Source: Rhodobacter sp. NTK016B (GTDB lineage Bacteria; Pseudomonadota; Alphaproteobacteria; Rhodobacterales; Rhodobacteraceae). From it: a stretch of DNA of 64,000 nt. The number at the start of each line of letters is the position of its first letter. Within the stretch, counting starts at the first letter, position 1. The position numbers and the translations under genes are program-made. Below the pieces are notes generated by a model. The model was not told the DNA's origin and ran no database searches. It saw nothing but the letters and a program-made list of their open reading frames with translations. The stretch lies in contig NZ_JAFKOK010000001.1 in NCBI RefSeq assembly GCF_017303295.1, positions 310,001 to 374,000 of the forward strand, read 5' to 3'. This document shows, piece by piece, positions 9,576 through 18,976 of this stretch.

Positions 9576-11143
9576 GCGAACATCCCCGACATTTCACCCC
9601 TGCCCGTACCGATGACGACGGACTGATCACGCTGGCCATTCTTGCCGTCGGCGGTCAGGGCTGCGGTCAGCTGACCGACTGGATCGTCGCCATCGCCGAG
9701 GCCAATGGCTACCGCGCGCAAAGCACCTCGGTGCCGGGCGTGGCGCAACGCACGGGCGCCACGATCTATTATATCGAGATGGCGCCCGATACCGGGGCCG
9801 AGGCGGTCTTTTCGCTGATGCCCGCGCCGGGGGATATCGACATCGTCGTCTCGGGCGAGATCATGGAAGCCGGGCGCGGGATCGAGCGGGGCTTCGTGAC
9901 CCCCCTGCGCACGACCCTCGTGACCTCGACCCACCGCGTTCTGGCGATTTCCGAAAAGCTGGTGCCGGGCGACGGGCGTGCCGACAGCGCGGTGGTGCTG
10001 GCGGCGCTGGATCAGGCGGCAAACCATCTGGTGGCGATGGATATGGAGCGGGTGGCCGCCGAGAATGGCAGCCATATCACCAATTGCTTGCTGGGGGCGC
10101 TGGCAGGCTCGGGCGCGCTGCCTTTTGAGCGTGCGGCATTCGAGGCCGCGATCCGTGCCTCGGGCCGGGGTGTCGGGGCGGCTTTGCGCGCCTTCGGCGA
10201 CGCCTATGCCCGCGCGCAAAACGGCGCCGAGGCCGAGATGCCAGCCGTGGCCGAAACGCCCGAACCCGGCATCGCCGGACCGGAGCTGTTGCGCAGGGAA
10301 TGGGCGGCGCTGGCGGCCCGGCTCGACGCCCTGCCCGATCCCGCCCGCGCAATGGCCGGGGCAGGATTGCGCAAGGTGGTGGATTTTCAGGACCTTCGCT
10401 ATGGCGCGCTCTATGTCGATTGCGTGCTGCGCGGGGCCGAGGCCGATCGCGCCGCCGGAGGCGAGGCGCAGGGCTGGACCTATGCCACCGCGCTGGCCAA
10501 GCATCTGGCGAATGCGCTGTGCTATGACGACATCATCCGCGTGGCCGATCTGAAAACGCGCGGCACCCGGTTCGCGCGGGTGCGCGCGCATGTTCAGGCC
10601 GATGACGCGGCGGTTCTGGCGGTGACCGAATACATGCATCCGCGCGCCGAAGAGATCTGCGGCCTCATGCCCGCCGCTCTGGGCCGCCGGATCGAGGCCT
10701 CGCCGCGTCTGTTCCGCCTGCTCGACCGGATGGTGAACAAGGGCCGCAGATTGCGCAGCGGCCGCCTGCCCGCTTTCGTGCTGCTTTATGGCTTGGGCGG
10801 TTTGCGCCGCTTCCGCCGCAGCCTGTGGCGCGACCGGGTGGAAAGCGCGCATCGCGAGGCATGGCTGACGCTGGCCGAGTCGCGACTGAATCGCGATTAC
10901 GCGATGGCGATCGCGACGCTGGAAGCGCGGCGGCTGATCAAGGGCTATTCCGACACCCATAGCCGCGGACACAGCAAGTTCGACGTCGTGCTTGCCGGGC
11001 TGGCGCTGGTCGAAGGGCGCAGGGACGCCGCAGACTGGGCACGGCGGCTGATGGACTCGGCGCTGAACACGCCTGAGCTATCGGCGGTCGAAGGCACGCT
11101 CGCCACGATCCGCAGCTTCGCCGACGACAAAGCGCCCGCCTGA
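9572..11143 (+). CDS. iorB: Indolepyruvate oxidoreductase, beta-subunit family protein (with DUF6537-type extension)
   Basis: Partner of iorA, 523 residues. The N-terminal 190 or so residues are the gamma/beta catalytic domain of 2-oxoacid:ferredoxin oxidoreductases (ILAVGGQGCGQLTDWIVAIAEANGY, then QSTSVPGVAQRTGATIYYIE). The remaining 330 residues form the long helical extension found in proteobacterial IorB-like proteins, which small archaeal IorB lacks. The ATG overlaps the iorA stop (ATGA), so translation is probably coupled. Together with the TRAP genes it completes an uptake-plus-oxidation unit for aromatic keto acids. Confidence 0.9.
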   Translation: MSEHPRHFTPARTDDDGLITLAILAVGGQGCGQLTDWIVAIAEANGYRAQSTSVPGVAQRTGATIYYIEMAPDTGAEAVFSLMPAPGDIDIVVSGEIMEAGRGIERGFVTPLRTTLVTSTHRVLAISEKLVPGDGRADSAVVLAALDQAANHLVAMDMERVAAENGSHITNCLLGALAGSGALPFERAAFEAAIRASGRGVGAALRAFGDAYARAQNGAEAEMPAVAETPEPGIAGPELLRREWAALAARLDALPDPARAMAGAGLRKVVDFQDLRYGALYVDCVLRGAEADRAAGGEAQGWTYATALAKHLANALCYDDIIRVADLKTRGTRFARVRAHVQADDAAVLAVTEYMHPRAEEICGLMPAALGRRIEASPRLFRLLDRMVNKGRRLRSGRLPAFVLLYGLGGLRRFRRSLWRDRVESAHREAWLTLAESRLNRDYAMAIATLEARRLIKGYSDTHSRGHSKFDVVLAGLALVEGRRDAADWARRLMDSALNTPELSAVEGTLATIRSFADDKAPA

Positions 11144-11177
11144 CCGGGAAACACTTGCGTCCGATACTTAAGAGAAA

Positions 11178-11254
11178 TGGTCGGGGCGATAGGATTCGAA
11201 CCTACGACCTACGGTACCCAAAACCGTCGCGCTACCAAGCTGCGCCACGCCCCG
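11178..11254 (-). tRNA. tRNA-Pro (anticodon TGG)
   Basis: Read on the minus strand the gene starts CGGGGCG and ends CGCCCCG-A-CCA, a perfect 7-base acceptor stem with encoded CCA. The anticodon loop TTTGGGT gives anticodon TGG. The D-loop AGCTTGGTA and T-loop TTCGAAT are canonical. Confidence 0.97.
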
Positions 11255-11340
11255 ACAGGCGCGTCATAGACCACTGAAAGGTGACAAGGAAGAGCGAAAC
11301 GTCACCCTATCCACTGTGGAAAAGGGTGACGCGTCGGGGT

Positions 11341-11838
11341 TTATTCGCCGCAGGGCCAGGCGGCGCCTTCGCCCGCTCCGGCCGCGATCGCGGGATGGCG
11401 TAATTCGGCGCCCTCTTCGATGCCCAGGCGGCTGGCCATGCCGCCATTGATCTCAAGCACGTATTGAATCCCCATGCCGCCATCAATTGGCGTGCGGTCC
11501 ATCGGCACGGCATTTTCGTGCACATGCTGGACCACGCCCTGATCATCGATGAACAGCATGTCGAGGGGGATGAGCGTGTTCTCCATCCAGAACACCGCGC
11601 GCTGCGGACGCTCGAAAACGAAGAGCATACCGGCAAACCGGCCCATGCTTTCGCGGTGCATCAGGCCCTGCGCACGCTCGGCATCGTCATCGGCGATTTC
11701 GACCGAGAAAGCCGCTGTGCCAAAATCGCCGCGCAGCTGTACCTGATCGGGGCGGCATTCGGCCATGGCAGGAACCGCCATCGACAACACAACCAGCCAG
11801 CTCGCCAGCACGGCACCGGCCCACGTTTTTCCCTGCAT
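11341..11838 (-). CDS. DUF192 family secreted protein
   Basis: A 165-residue protein with an N-terminal signal peptide (AVLASWLVVLSMAVPAMA) followed by a DUF192 domain: ERAQGLMHRESMG, GMLFVF, VFWMENTLIPLDMLFID and QYVLEINGGMASRLGI. The function of the family is unknown. The ATG at 11838 is preferred because GAAGGGA lies 8 bases upstream; an ATG at 11847 overlaps the stop of the upstream cold-shock gene and is the alternative. The two genes almost certainly form one transcript, an arrangement I recall from other Rhodobacterales. Confidence 0.92.
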   Translation of the reverse strand: MQGKTWAGAVLASWLVVLSMAVPAMAECRPDQVQLRGDFGTAAFSVEIADDDAERAQGLMHRESMGRFAGMLFVFERPQRAVFWMENTLIPLDMLFIDDQGVVQHVHENAVPMDRTPIDGGMGIQYVLEINGGMASRLGIEEGAELRHPAIAAGAGEGAAWPCGE

Positions 11839-11843
11839 CGCGA

Positions 11844-12380
11844 TCATCCCTTCTTGTGCAGCGCGGTCTCCCACGACGCGATGGACACGGCCATACGGCC
11901 CCGTTCGCCATCGACGATCCGCAAACCGACCGCTTCGCCCGGTTGTAACTCGGCAAAGCCCGATTTGCGCAGCACTTCCATGTGAATGAACACGTCTTCG
12001 TTACGACCGAAGACATTGGCGAAGCCGAACCCCTTCACCTTGTCGAACCATTTGATCCGCGCGGGTTCGAGCGGCACGTCCGGATCGACGGGAATCTCCG
12101 TCTCGGCATCCGGCGTGGCATCCTCGGGCGGCGTGATTTCGAAGACCTCGACGGCCTGCAATCCCCGCTGTGTCTGCTGCACGGTCACTTCGATTCCCGC
12201 GCGATCACAGACCGAGCTTTGACCGAAATTCCGCAACGCATTGACATGCAACAGAATGTCCGGCCCGCCACTATCGGCCACGATGAACCCGAAGCCTTTT
12301 CCGGGATCGAACCACTTAACGCTCCCGCGAACACGCGGAAGACCTCGCTCAACCTCAACCATTCGTAGAGTCCCAACCAT
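11844..12380 (-). CDS. Two-domain cold-shock protein
   Basis: A 178-residue protein with two cold-shock domains. The first (about residues 14-65) has an intact RNP1 motif, KWFDPGKGFGFIV, with ILLHV as RNP2. The second (about 105-170) has KWFDKVKGFGFANV and EDVFIHM. An acidic linker rich in Pro, Asp and Glu separates them. Ordinary CspA proteins have one domain of about 70 residues, so this is the double-domain type. It probably binds single-stranded nucleic acid. The start is uncertain: ATG at 12380, ATG at 12362 and TTG at 12395 are all in frame and none has a strong ribosome site. Confidence 0.9.
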   Translation of the reverse strand: MVGTLRMVEVERGLPRVRGSVKWFDPGKGFGFIVADSGGPDILLHVNALRNFGQSSVCDRAGIEVTVQQTQRGLQAVEVFEITPPEDATPDAETEIPVDPDVPLEPARIKWFDKVKGFGFANVFGRNEDVFIHMEVLRKSGFAELQPGEAVGLRIVDGERGRMAVSIASWETALHKKG

Positions 12381-12457
12381 ACAATCACCAACCAATGGTC
12401 AGCATCCACGTAAAATGTACGGAACACAAGGCTTGGTCGTTTCACGAAGCGTGAATT

Positions 12458-13141
12458 TCACGGGTTGAGACGCTGGGTCAGCCACCTGTCTGAACCGGCA
12501 ACGCGCGTAAAGCGGAAGCGGTCATGCAACCGGAAGGCGCCATCGGCCCAGAACTCGATTTCAACCGGAGCGATGCGGAATCCGCCCCAGAATTCGGGCC
12601 GCGGCGGATGGGTGCCGTGGCGCAAACTCATCTTCGCCACCTCTGCCATCAGCGCCCCGCGCGAGGCCAGCGGCTGAGACTGCCGCGACGCCCAGGCGCC
12701 GAGCCGTGACTGTAAAGACCGACTTTGGTAGTAAGCATCTGCTTTTTCACCATTTTCCCGTGTCACGAGGCCACGCACACGGATCTGCCGCCGCAGCGAT
12801 TTCCAATGCATGACGAAGGCGGCTTTTCCTGCCTGTTCGATCTCTCGCGCCTTCACGCTTTCGTAGTTCGTATAGAAGACGAAAGCCCCCTGCCCCGCGC
12901 CATGGCTTTCGATGTCTTTGAGCAGGACCATCCGCGCATTCGGCAGCCCGTCCGAATCAACCGTCGAGAGAGCAATCGCGTTAGGGTCGTTCACCTCCGA
13001 GGACTCAGCTTCAGCGAGCCATCGTTTCGCGATCAGAAACGGATCTTCGCCGGAAAAGATACCGTCACGCGCCACATCCTGCCCGGCCTCTTCGTCGGTC
13101 TGCGGCCCGTTCGGGCGGTCATTGTGGGGGGCGTCGCTCAT
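12458..13141 (-). CDS. pdxH: Pyridoxamine 5'-phosphate oxidase
   Basis: FMN enzyme that makes pyridoxal 5'-phosphate from the pyridoxamine or pyridoxine phosphates. The 227-residue protein carries the family blocks [37 protein letters not shown] and the C-terminal [15 protein letters not shown]. The ATG at 13141 is chosen because CCGGAGT lies 8 bases upstream; the frame extends 13 codons further but without family sequence. It is divergent from fabI. Confidence 0.95.
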   Translation of the reverse strand: MSDAPHNDRPNGPQTDEEAGQDVARDGIFSGEDPFLIAKRWLAEAESSEVNDPNAIALSTVDSDGLPNARMVLLKDIESHGAGQGAFVFYTNYESVKAREIEQAGKAAFVMHWKSLRRQIRVRGLVTRENGEKADAYYQSRSLQSRLGAWASRQSQPLASRGALMAEVAKMSLRHGTHPPRPEFWGGFRIAPVEIEFWADGAFRLHDRFRFTRVAGSDRWLTQRLNP

Positions 13142-13282
13142 GGCACTGACTCCGGGTCTCGATTGCAACCGTGCCGACACTCGCAGCTTTCCATATCCAC
13201 TGGCAAGAGCACGAACCCTTGATGCGCCAAGGCCTTCGGCCTATAGCTGCACTTTACGCAAGATCAGGATCCGGAGACCGCG

Positions 13283-14101
13283 ATGTCAGCAGGGCTAATG
13301 GCGGGCAAGAAGGGCCTTATTATGGGCCTCGCCAACGACAAATCCATTGCCTGGGGGATCGCTCAGGCGCTGGCCTCGCAGGGTGCGGAACTCGCCTTCA
13401 GTTATCAGGGCGAAGCGCTGAAGAAGCGCGTGGTGCCGCTGGCCGAACAACTGGGCGTGCCGCGGCTCTTCGAATGCGATGTGTCCAAGATGGATTCGGT
13501 CGACGCGATGTTCGAGTCGCTAAAGGCCGAATGGCCCGAGATCGACTTCCTCGTCCACGCGATCGGCTTTTCCGACAAGAACGAGCTGCGCGGGCGCTAT
13601 GTCGACACGTCGCACGCGAACTTCCTGACGACGATGGACATTTCCGTCTATTCCTTCACCGCCGTAGCCAAGCGCGCAGCCGCGATGATGCCCAATGGCG
13701 GCTCGATGCTGACGCTCACCTATTACGGCGCCGAGCAGGTCATGCCGCATTACAACGTGATGGGCGTGGCCAAGGCGGCGCTGGAAGCCTCGGTCATGTA
13801 TATCGCCGAGGATCTGGGCAAGGACGGCATCCGCTGCAACGCCATCTCGGCCGGGCCGATCAAGACGCTGGCCGCTTCGGGGATCGGCGATTTCCGCTAC
13901 ATCATGAAGTGGAACGAGCTGAACGCGCCGCTGCGCCGCAACGTGACGCAGGAAGAGGTCGGCAAGGCCGCGCTCTACCTGCTGTCCGATCTGGGCTCGG
14001 GCACCACGGGCGAGACGCTTCATGTCGATGCGGGCTATCACATCGTCGGCATGAAAGCCGTCGACGCGCCCGATATCGACGCGGGCAAGAAGCCCGACTG
14101 A
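13283..14101 (+). CDS. fabI: Enoyl-[acyl-carrier-protein] reductase (NADH)
   Basis: Short-chain dehydrogenase that performs the last reduction of each fatty-acid elongation round and is the usual triclosan target. The 272-residue protein has the FabI cofactor site GLIMGLANDKSIAWGIA, the Cys-Asp pair ECDVSKMDSV, and the catalytic pair in YNVMGVAKAALEASV (Tyr-x6-Lys). The ATG at 13283 follows GGAGACCGCG. The next gene, a LysE-type exporter, starts 13 bases after its stop. Confidence 0.96.
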   Translation: MSAGLMAGKKGLIMGLANDKSIAWGIAQALASQGAELAFSYQGEALKKRVVPLAEQLGVPRLFECDVSKMDSVDAMFESLKAEWPEIDFLVHAIGFSDKNELRGRYVDTSHANFLTTMDISVYSFTAVAKRAAAMMPNGGSMLTLTYYGAEQVMPHYNVMGVAKAALEASVMYIAEDLGKDGIRCNAISAGPIKTLAASGIGDFRYIMKWNELNAPLRRNVTQEEVGKAALYLLSDLGSGTTGETLHVDAGYHIVGMKAVDAPDIDAGKKPD

Positions 14102-14114
14102 CGGGCGCCCCGCG

Positions 14115-14726
14115 ATGACCGGCGCGCAGCTTCTCACCTTCGTTCTGACCCTCGGGGCCGCCTTTGCGGTGCCGGGGCCCGCCATGCTGCTGGCCATGCG
14201 CAACACGCTGACCGGAGGTCTGGGCACGGGCATTGCCACCGGGGCCGGTCTGGGCCTGATCGCGGCCTGCTGGACGCTGGCTGCTCTGACCGGGCTGAGC
14301 GCGCTTTTCGCACTGGTGCCCTGGGCCTTCGGGGCGATGAAGCTTGCGGGCGCGCTTTACCTGATCTGGATCTCGATCCAGCTCTGGCGCGAAGCCGGTG
14401 CGCCGCTTGGCGAAGGGCAGACCGGGCGTCGCCGCTGGGGCCGGGCCTTCGTGTCGGGGATGCTGGTCAATCTGGGCAATCCGAAATCGGTCCTGTTCGC
14501 GGGCGCGGTGCTGGTGGTGATCTTTCCCGCCGGGCTGAGCCTGCGCGACGGCGCACTGGTGATCGGCGCGCATTTCATGCTCGAGCTTCTGGGCTATGCG
14601 CTGATTGCGCTGACCCTCTCGCATCCCGCCGCGCGCGGCGCCTATCTGCGCGCCAAGCTCTGGATCGACCGCACCGCCGGTGCTGTTCTGGGCGCGCTGG
14701 GGCTGCGCCTGCTGCTATCCCGCTGA
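14115..14726 (+). CDS. LysE/RhtB-family amino-acid exporter
   Basis: A 203-residue membrane protein with five or six hydrophobic helices. It has the family signature near the N-terminus (VPGPAMLLAMRNTLTGG, corresponding to the PGP block of LysE/RhtB proteins) and GMLVNLGNPKSVLFAGAVLVV in the middle. Such proteins export amino acids or related metabolites; the substrate cannot be told. It lies between fabI and the xanthine phosphoribosyltransferase gene, 13 and 11 bases from them, and is probably co-transcribed. Confidence 0.92.
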   Translation: MTGAQLLTFVLTLGAAFAVPGPAMLLAMRNTLTGGLGTGIATGAGLGLIAACWTLAALTGLSALFALVPWAFGAMKLAGALYLIWISIQLWREAGAPLGEGQTGRRRWGRAFVSGMLVNLGNPKSVLFAGAVLVVIFPAGLSLRDGALVIGAHFMLELLGYALIALTLSHPAARGAYLRAKLWIDRTAGAVLGALGLRLLLSR

Positions 14727-14737
14727 AGGAGACATAG

Positions 14738-15256
14738 ATGAACGACCGTCTGCCGCACGAAAAAGGCTTCCATGTCAGCTGGGACCAGCTCCATCGCGAC
14801 GCACGCGCGCTGGCCTGGCGCCTGCAGGGCCGTGGCCCCGAAGATGGCAACTGGCGCGCCGTGGTCGCCATCACCCGCGGCGGCATGGCGCCCGCGATGA
14901 TCGTCTCGCGTGAACTCGATATCCGCACGGTCGATACGATCAGCGTGAAGTCCTATCATTCCGGCGGCGGCAAGGAAGACATGCGCCGCGAAGCGCAGGT
15001 CATCAAATCGCCTGATGCCGAGATGATGGGCGACGGCGAAGGCATCCTGATCGTCGACGACCTCGTCGATACCGGCAAGACGCTGGAACTGGTGCGCAAG
15101 CTTTACCCCAAGGCGCATTTCGCCTGCGTCTATGCCAAGCCCGAGGGCGAGAAGCAGACCGACACCTTCATCACCGGCGTGAGCCAGGACACGTGGATCT
15201 TCTTCCCGTGGGACATGGCGCTGCAATATGTCGAGCCCTATCGCGGGCGCGACTGA
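14738..15256 (+). CDS. gpt: Xanthine phosphoribosyltransferase
   Basis: Purine salvage enzyme that joins xanthine or guanine to PRPP. The 172-residue protein has the type I PRT fold with the PRPP loop [13 protein letters not shown] and the family end [21 protein letters not shown] at 14738 follows AAGGAGA. A strong intrinsic terminator lies 29 bases downstream. Confidence 0.94.
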   Translation: MNDRLPHEKGFHVSWDQLHRDARALAWRLQGRGPEDGNWRAVVAITRGGMAPAMIVSRELDIRTVDTISVKSYHSGGGKEDMRREAQVIKSPDAEMMGDGEGILIVDDLVDTGKTLELVRKLYPKAHFACVYAKPEGEKQTDTFITGVSQDTWIFFPWDMALQYVEPYRGRD

Positions 15257-15284
15257 ACCGCTCTCGGCTTGCAGCCCCCTGACG

Positions 15285-15309
15285 AACCCCGGCCCCGCGC
15301 CGGGGTTTT
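15285..15309 (+). terminator. Rho-independent terminator after gpt
   Basis: Perfect 9-base arms AACCCCGGC and GCCGGGGTT enclose CCCGC and end in TTTT. Confidence 0.85.
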
Positions 15310-15359
15310 CCGTTGCACGACGGGCCTTTGAGGGCGAGGATGCGCTCGGAGGTGCCCGC

Positions 15360-16979
15360 ATGACGTTCCCCACCCTGACCTTCCACGGCGCCGCGCGCGC
15401 GGTAACCGGTTCGTGCTTCCGGCTCGAAACCGCGACCGGGACGCTGCTGATAGATTGCGGCATGGTGCAGGGCTCGAAGACCGAGAAAGAGCTGAACTAC
15501 CGCCCCTTCCCTTTCGACGCCGCCAAGATCGACGCGGTGCTGCTGACCCATGCCCATATCGACCATTCCGGGCTGCTGCCCAAACTGGTGCGCGCGGGCT
15601 TCGCCGGGCCGATCCACGCGACGCGGGCCTGCGCCGATCTGTGCGGCGTCATGCTGCCCGATTCCGCGCATATTCAGGCGCTCGAGGTCAAGCAGCTCAA
15701 CCGCCGCCGCGCGCGCTGGAACCGTGACACGGTGACGCCAATCTACGACGGCGAGGATGTCGCGCGCACCATGGCCCAGTTCCGGGGCGCCGATTACGGC
15801 GAGTGGATCGCGGTCCTGCCCGGCACCCGCGCACGGTTCTGGAATGCGGGGCATATGCTGGGCTCGGCCTCAATCGAGATCGAGGTGATGATCCCCGGCC
15901 ACCGCGACCCGATGCGGCTGTTGTTCTCGGGCGATATCGGCCCGGCCTTCAAGCTTTTGCATCCCGATCCCGAAGGCCCGTCCGGGCTGGACTACGTGAT
16001 CTGCGAAAGCACCTATGGCGGCACCGACCGGCTCTCGGCCTCGGACGAGGTCCGCCGCGCGCTTCTGGGCGAAGAGATCCGCGCGGCGATGCGGCCCGAT
16101 GGCGTGCTGCTGATCCCCTCTTTCGCCGTCGAGCGCGCGCAGGAACTGATCGCCGATCTGGCACGGCTGTTCGAGGACGGCACGCTGCCCGAAATCCCGG
16201 TCTATCTCGACAGCCCACTGGCCGCCCGCGCGACCGAGATCTTCGACCGCCACCACCGTATCCTTGAAAGCGGCGGCGCGCTCAGCCGGGCGGTGCATGC
16301 GTCTTGGCTGCATATCACGCAGGATGTCGAAGAGTCGAAACGGCTCGACGCGATCGACGGCTTCCACATCGTCATCGCCGCCTCGGGCATGTGCGAGGCC
16401 GGGCGCATCCGTCACCGGCTGAAGCGCTGGCTGTGGTCCGAGGCCGCGACGGTGATGATGGCAGGCTATCAGGCGCAGGGCACGCTGGGACGCATTCTGC
16501 TCGACGGGGCGAAACGCGTACGCATCCATGGCGAACCGATCGAGGTGCGCGCCCGCATCCGGGCGATGGACCTCTATTCCGGCCACGCGGACGGGCCGGA
16601 ACTGCAAGCCTGGATCGCCGCCCGCGCGCCAATCCGGCAGGCACTGTTCCTGACCCACGGCGAAGCGCCCGCGATGGACGCGCTGGCGCAGGCCGAAGCC
16701 GAGGCTCTGTCGCCCTTGCCGGTGCTGCGCCCGGTGCTGGACGAAGGCTTCACGCTGACCCCGGCGGGCCCCAAAGCCCTGCCCGACAACCCGCGCCGCC
16801 CCCCGCCCCGGCTGCGGCCCGACGCGGTGGCAAGCCTCGACTGGCACAACGATGTGTCGAAACTGTTCCTCGACCTCAACGAAGCCCTGAGCGGCGCGAG
16901 TGACGAAAAAAACCGTGCCGTGCTGATCCGCCACCTGCGCGCGGCGCTTGAGGAGTGGCAGGGCAGCCACCCGGATTGA
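15360..16979 (+). CDS. Beta-CASP metallo-beta-lactamase-fold nuclease
   Basis: A 539-residue metallo-hydrolase of the beta-CASP group, which in bacteria and archaea cut or trim RNA. The zinc site LLTHAHIDHSG is at residues 62-71. The C-terminal half has the beta-CASP insert and RMMBL-type end: ICESTYGG, PSFAVERAQELI, IVIAASGMCEAGRIRHRL and YSGHADGPELQAW. The ATG at 15360 follows GGAGGT at 5 bases; the frame is open upstream but crosses the gpt terminator. RNA as substrate is by family; no partner nearby helps. It ends convergent with an acyl-CoA ligase across two inverted gene-end elements. Confidence 0.93.
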   Translation: MTFPTLTFHGAARAVTGSCFRLETATGTLLIDCGMVQGSKTEKELNYRPFPFDAAKIDAVLLTHAHIDHSGLLPKLVRAGFAGPIHATRACADLCGVMLPDSAHIQALEVKQLNRRRARWNRDTVTPIYDGEDVARTMAQFRGADYGEWIAVLPGTRARFWNAGHMLGSASIEIEVMIPGHRDPMRLLFSGDIGPAFKLLHPDPEGPSGLDYVICESTYGGTDRLSASDEVRRALLGEEIRAAMRPDGVLLIPSFAVERAQELIADLARLFEDGTLPEIPVYLDSPLAARATEIFDRHHRILESGGALSRAVHASWLHITQDVEESKRLDAIDGFHIVIAASGMCEAGRIRHRLKRWLWSEAATVMMAGYQAQGTLGRILLDGAKRVRIHGEPIEVRARIRAMDLYSGHADGPELQAWIAARAPIRQALFLTHGEAPAMDALAQAEAEALSPLPVLRPVLDEGFTLTPAGPKALPDNPRRPPPRLRPDAVASLDWHNDVSKLFLDLNEALSGASDEKNRAVLIRHLRAALEEWQGSHPD

Positions 16980-17007
16980 GACATGGCCGGCTTCTGGCAG
17001 GCCGGGG

Positions 17008-17066
17008 CCAAGGGGGACTGTCTGCCCCCCTTGGAACCCCCCGAGGATATTTGTGGATTAAAGATG
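17008..17066 (+). repeat. Gene-end element, copy B (left half of an inverted pair)
   Basis: A hairpin with CCAAGGGGG and CCCCCCTTGG arms (17008-17034) precedes the core CCCCCCGAGGATATTT ... GATTAAAGATG (17037-17066). It faces copy C, and a 26-base spacer containing GTTAACCCTG separates them. Confidence 0.8.
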
Positions 17067-17092
17067 GGCCTTCAGAGTTTGTTAACCCTGCG

Positions 17093-17162
17093 CATCTTTG
17101 ATCCATAAATATCCTCGGGGGTGAATTGGCCGCAGGCCAAGAGGGGGCAGACAGCCCCCTCT
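17093..17162 (-). repeat. Gene-end element, copy C (right half of an inverted pair)
   Basis: On the minus strand this element holds the hairpin GAGGGGGC-TGTCT-GCCCCCTC, the second hairpin TTGGCC-TGC-GGCCAA, and then the core CCCCCGAGGATATTT ... AAAGATG. It starts 13 bases after the stop of the acyl-CoA ligase gene and probably acts as its terminator. Confidence 0.8.
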
Positions 17163-17175
17163 CATCGCCCCGCGC

Positions 17176-18819
17176 TTATGCCGTCGGCAGTTTGTAATCC
17201 TTGAACTCTTCGCGCAGCTTGTTCTTCTGCATCTTGCCCGTCGCGCCCAACGGAATCTGGTCGACGAAGACCACGTCATCGGGCGTCCACCACTTAGCGA
17301 TCTTGCCGTCGAGATGAGCGAGGATGTCGTCCTTCGTTACCTCGGCGCCGGGTTTCTTCATCACCACCAGAAGCGGGCGCTCGTCCCATTTCGGGTGATG
17401 GGCGGCGATGCAGGCGGCCATGGCGACGCCGGGATGGCCCATGGCGATGTTCTCGAGATCGATGGACGAGATCCACTCGCCGCCCGATTTGATCACGTCC
17501 TTGGTACGGTCGGTGATCTGCATGAAGCCGTCAGGATCGATGACCGAGACGTCGCCCGTCGGGAACCAGCCCAGCCCCGCCTTGTCGAAGCGCAGAATGT
17601 CGTCGCCGTGGCGGTTGTAATAGCTATCGACGATCCACGGGCCGCGCACCAGAAGTTCGCCCGAGGTTTCGCCGTCCCAGGGCAGTTCCTCGCCCTCGGG
17701 GCCGACGATCTTCATGTCGACGCCAAAGATCGCCCGGCCCTGTTTCGAGAGCACGGCGAAACGCTCTTCGCCTTCGAGGTCTTCCTGCCCGCCTTTCAGC
17801 GTGCAGACCGTCCCAAGCGGCGACATTTCGGTCATGCCCCAGGCGTGCAGCACCTCGACCCCGTATGTCTCGTCGAAGGCGCGCAGCATGGCGGGCGGAC
17901 AGGCCGACCCGCCGATCACCGTGCGTTTCATCGTCGAGAAGCGCGCGCCCTCGGCTTCGACATGCGCGAGCAGCCCCTGCCACACGGTCGGCACGCCCGC
18001 CGAGACGGTCACGCCTTCGGTCTCAAACAGCTCGAACAGCGATTTTCCGTCCATGCCCGGCCCCGGAAAGACCAGCTTCGCGCCCACCATCGCCGCCGAA
18101 TAGGGCAGGCCCCAGGCATTGACGTGGAACATCGGCACCACCGGCAGGACCGAGTCGCGCGACGACAGGTTCAGCGCATCGGGCGCGACGGCCGCATAGG
18201 CGTGCAGCACGGTCGAACGGTGGGAATAGAGAACGCCCTTGGGATTGCCGGTCGTGCCCGAGGTGTAGCACAGCGACGAGGCCTGATGTTCGTCGAATTG
18301 CGGCCAGTCGTAGTGATCCGAGGCGGCTTCGACCAGCTCTTCATAGCAGATAAGCCCGGGGATCTTTGTCTCGGCGGGCATATGCGCGCGGTCGGACATC
18401 AGCACGAAATGCTTGACCGATTCGTAGCGATGCGCCGTCGCCTCGATCAGCGGCAGGAATTGCAGGTCGAAGAAGATCGCCTGATCGCCCGCATTGTCGG
18501 CGATCCAGACCAGCTGATCGGGATGCAACCGCGGATTCAGCGTGTGCAGAACCATGCCCGCACCCGAAGCACCGTAATAGAGTTCGAGATGGCGGTCGGT
18601 GTTCCATGCCAGCGTGCCGACGCGCTGGGTGGCTTTCAGCCCCAGCCCTTCGAGCGCATTGGCGAGCTGGCGCGAGCGTTTCGAGAGGCCTTTCCAGGTC
18701 GTGCGGTGGATATCGCCCTCGGGGCGGCGCGTGACGATCTCGCGGTTGCCGTGGTGGCGTTCGGCATGCACCAGCAGGCTGGAAATCAGCAGCGGCTGGC
18801 TCATCATCTGACCAAGCAT
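17176..18819 (-). CDS. AMP-dependent acyl-CoA ligase (DmdB-like / medium-long chain)
   Basis: ANL-family ligase of 547 residues that activates a carboxylic acid with ATP and CoA. It has the AMP-binding P-loop [16 protein letters not shown], the [12 protein letters not shown] adenylate motif, [15 protein letters not shown], and the C-terminal catalytic lysine block [11 protein letters not shown]. The opening [16 protein letters not shown] matches my memory of DmdB, the 3-methylmercaptopropionate-CoA ligase of DMSP breakdown in roseobacters, but close relatives act on ordinary fatty acids and the two cannot be separated here. No other dmd gene is present. The ATG at 18819 follows GGGAGGACC. Confidence 0.88.
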   Translation of the reverse strand: MLGQMMSQPLLISSLLVHAERHHGNREIVTRRPEGDIHRTTWKGLSKRSRQLANALEGLGLKATQRVGTLAWNTDRHLELYYGASGAGMVLHTLNPRLHPDQLVWIADNAGDQAIFFDLQFLPLIEATAHRYESVKHFVLMSDRAHMPAETKIPGLICYEELVEAASDHYDWPQFDEHQASSLCYTSGTTGNPKGVLYSHRSTVLHAYAAVAPDALNLSSRDSVLPVVPMFHVNAWGLPYSAAMVGAKLVFPGPGMDGKSLFELFETEGVTVSAGVPTVWQGLLAHVEAEGARFSTMKRTVIGGSACPPAMLRAFDETYGVEVLHAWGMTEMSPLGTVCTLKGGQEDLEGEERFAVLSKQGRAIFGVDMKIVGPEGEELPWDGETSGELLVRGPWIVDSYYNRHGDDILRFDKAGLGWFPTGDVSVIDPDGFMQITDRTKDVIKSGGEWISSIDLENIAMGHPGVAMAACIAAHHPKWDERPLLVVMKKPGAEVTKDDILAHLDGKIAKWWTPDDVVFVDQIPLGATGKMQKNKLREEFKDYKLPTA

Positions 18820-18976
18820 TCAGGGTCCTCCCTTTGTCTGCCTTATGCCTAACCCCTGCGCCGGGACGGTCAAGATACCAGACGCAGGACGCCACGTCGC
18901 AGCTTTTGCTGCCCGCGAGTCACCCGGTGGGTTTGCCATGCAAATCGCCTGTCGGGTAACAGTACGTGGCGCTGCC

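Noticed and set aside
12441-12455. Palindrome TTCACG-AAG-CGTGAA beside the pdxH stop as an operator
   Set aside because: It lies at the 3' end of pdxH and could be a weak terminator hairpin; too short to claim regulation.
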